Shown here: piece by piece, positions 5,972 through 6,741 of the stretch
Layout: each line of letters begins with the position of its first letter
Position numbering within the stretch: the first letter of the stretch is position 1
Notes under the pieces: model-generated
Database searches by the model: none
What the model was told of the DNA's origin: nothing
The model's input: the letters and a program-made list of their open reading frames with translations, nothing else
Translations under genes and position numbers: made by a program
NCBI GenBank assembly: GCA_934747325.1
Contig: CAKVGW010000074.1
Coordinates: 1-6,741, forward strand
Reading direction: 5' to 3'
DNA: 6,741 bases
Origin: an uncultured Candidatus Melainabacteria bacterium
GTDB taxonomy: Bacteria; Cyanobacteriota; Vampirovibrionia; Gastranaerophilales; Gastranaerophilaceae

Positions 5972-6012
5972 TACTAACTAATAAACAAGAATAGGTTTAA
6001 AGATGATAAGTT

Positions 6013-6087
6013 GAATTGAAAATGGAAAATGGAAAATGGAAAATTATTTAAAACAATTTTTCATTTTCAACTTTCAATTTTCCATTG
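6013..6087. repeat. Imperfect AT-rich palindrome with heptamer array between fliF and fliG
   Basis: The left arm (6013-6045) contains three head-to-tail copies of GAAAATG (6018-6038) and a fourth partial one. It pairs with the right arm (6055-6087) at 28 of 33 positions, including one G-T pair, around a nine-base loop. The right arm is itself a run of degenerate heptamers of the TTTTCAA type. The whole could fold as one long mRNA hairpin, form a cruciform, or be a small non-autonomous repeat element. No T run follows, so it is not a standard terminator. The right edge overlaps a weak promoter-like pair, TTTTCA (6064-6069) and GATAAT (6087-6092), spaced by 17, which might give fliG its own start. 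Confidence 0.75.
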
Positions 6088-6127
6088 ATAATTTTACTAA
6101 AAACTTCAACGCCAAAAGGAAAAAATA

Positions 6128-6741
6128 ATGGGTATCGAAGAAATAAAAAAAGCCAAAGAGGAAGCAAAAAAGACGATTACGCGTCCGAGTCAAAAGGTCG
6201 CTGCACTTTTGATTGCGCTTGGACCGGCAACAGCTTCTGAAATACTTAAGAATATAAAAGATGAAGATTTACTTGAGCAAATTACATTAGATATTGCAAA
6301 TCTAGGTAAAGTTTCAGATGAAGATTTGAATGAAGTTTTGAATGAATTTAAAACCGTCTTTCAAGCAAAAAACTATATTGCTCAAGGTGGTGTGGGTTAT
6401 GCAAAACAATTATTGGTACAAACTTATGGTGAGGCTGAGGCAGGCAAACTTTTAGATAAAGTAAATTCAATGGTTAATACAAATCCATTTTATTTTTTAA
6501 ATGAAGCTGATCCATCACAACTTGCAAACACTTTTGCGTCAGAAAATCCACAGCTTTTGGCATTAATCTTAGCATATTTAAGACCTGAGTTGTCAGCACA
6601 AGTTTTGGCATTTTTACCACCAGATATTCAAGCCGTGGTTTCTATGCGAATTGCAGATATGACACCTACAAACCCTGAAATTTTATCAACAATTGAGGAT
6701 ATTGTAGAACGTAAATTCTCTGCTTTGTTGGTTCAAGATTT
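6128..6741 (+). CDS. fliG: Flagellar motor switch protein FliG (3' end beyond window)
   Basis: FliG is the rotor protein that links the FliF ring to the FliM/FliN C-ring and transmits torque from the stators. The visible 204 residues, roughly 60% of a usual FliG of ~335, run open to the edge. The N-terminal domain (about 18-95), which binds the FliF tail, shows KVAALLIALG (23-32) and GGVGYAKQLL (87-96), the latter close to the family's GGVDYAR-type motif. The middle domain (about 105-195) holds ENPQLLALILAYL (139-151) where the FliM-binding EHPQ motif normally lies, with His replaced by Asn at 140. The C-terminal torque domain is outside the window. The start is the ATG at 6128 with AAAAGGA (6114-6120) seven bases upstream. 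A charged Glu/Lys helix (3-16) precedes the first domain. Confidence 0.95.
   Translation, partial: MGIEEIKKAKEEAKKTITRPSQKVAALLIALGPATASEILKNIKDEDLLEQITLDIANLGKVSDEDLNEVLNEFKTVFQAKNYIAQGGVGYAKQLLVQTYGEAEAGKLLDKVNSMVNTNPFYFLNEADPSQLANTFASENPQLLALILAYLRPELSAQVLAFLPPDIQAVVSMRIADMTPTNPEILSTIEDIVERKFSALLVQD

Noticed and set aside
6013..6087. The fliF-fliG palindrome as an intrinsic terminator
   Set aside because: The stem is almost pure A/T with mismatches and no T run follows it.

Overview
This is an AT-rich window of bacterial chromosome. It holds six genes: five complete, and fliG, which runs off the right edge. The organism is probably an anaerobic gut-type bacterium from the Vampirovibrionia/Melainabacteria (Gastranaerophilales), the non-photosynthetic sister group of cyanobacteria. 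Pointers are the low GC content, a threonyl-tRNA synthetase without the N-terminal TGS domain (a form I recall from cyanobacteria), and flagellar basal-body genes, which are reported for Melainabacteria. This placement is inference; no marker in the window settles it.

Left part (1-2692): two housekeeping genes on the plus strand, each closed by its own intrinsic terminator. thrS (109-1881) charges tRNA-Thr. adk (1970-2626) is an adenylate kinase with a four-cysteine zinc LID. A perfect TATAAT follows directly behind the thrS terminator, so adk probably has its own promoter overlapping that terminator. The first ~70 bases hold a GC-richer block of unknown nature, possibly a dispersed intergenic repeat.

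Middle part (2693-4370): three genes I cannot name. A 137-residue one-helix membrane protein (2766-3179) carries the octapeptide GESAGSIG twice. It converges on a 90-residue acidic, apparently disordered protein on the minus strand (3176-3448), and the stop codons overlap by four bases. That protein carries three copies of a short motif, P-[DNE]-[EN]-x-[LM]-F. Divergent from it, across 97 bases with a plausible promoter on each strand, lies an exported calcineurin-like phosphoesterase (3546-4325) that has lost several metal-binding and catalytic histidines.

Right part (4368-6741): the start of a flagellar cluster. A near-consensus sigma-70 type promoter precedes fliF (4427-5971), the MS-ring protein. 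fliG (6128 to the edge), the rotor/switch protein, follows. The FliF C-terminal helix docks on the FliG N-terminal domain, so the two genes encode the direct joint between membrane ring and rotor. A 75-base AT-rich imperfect palindrome containing a GAAAATG heptamer array sits between them.

I see no RNA genes, CRISPR array, intact insertion sequence or origin. No stretch longer than 300 bases lacks a gene. The most unusual items are the degenerate phosphoesterase, the repeated short motifs in the two small convergent genes, and the palindrome between fliF and fliG.
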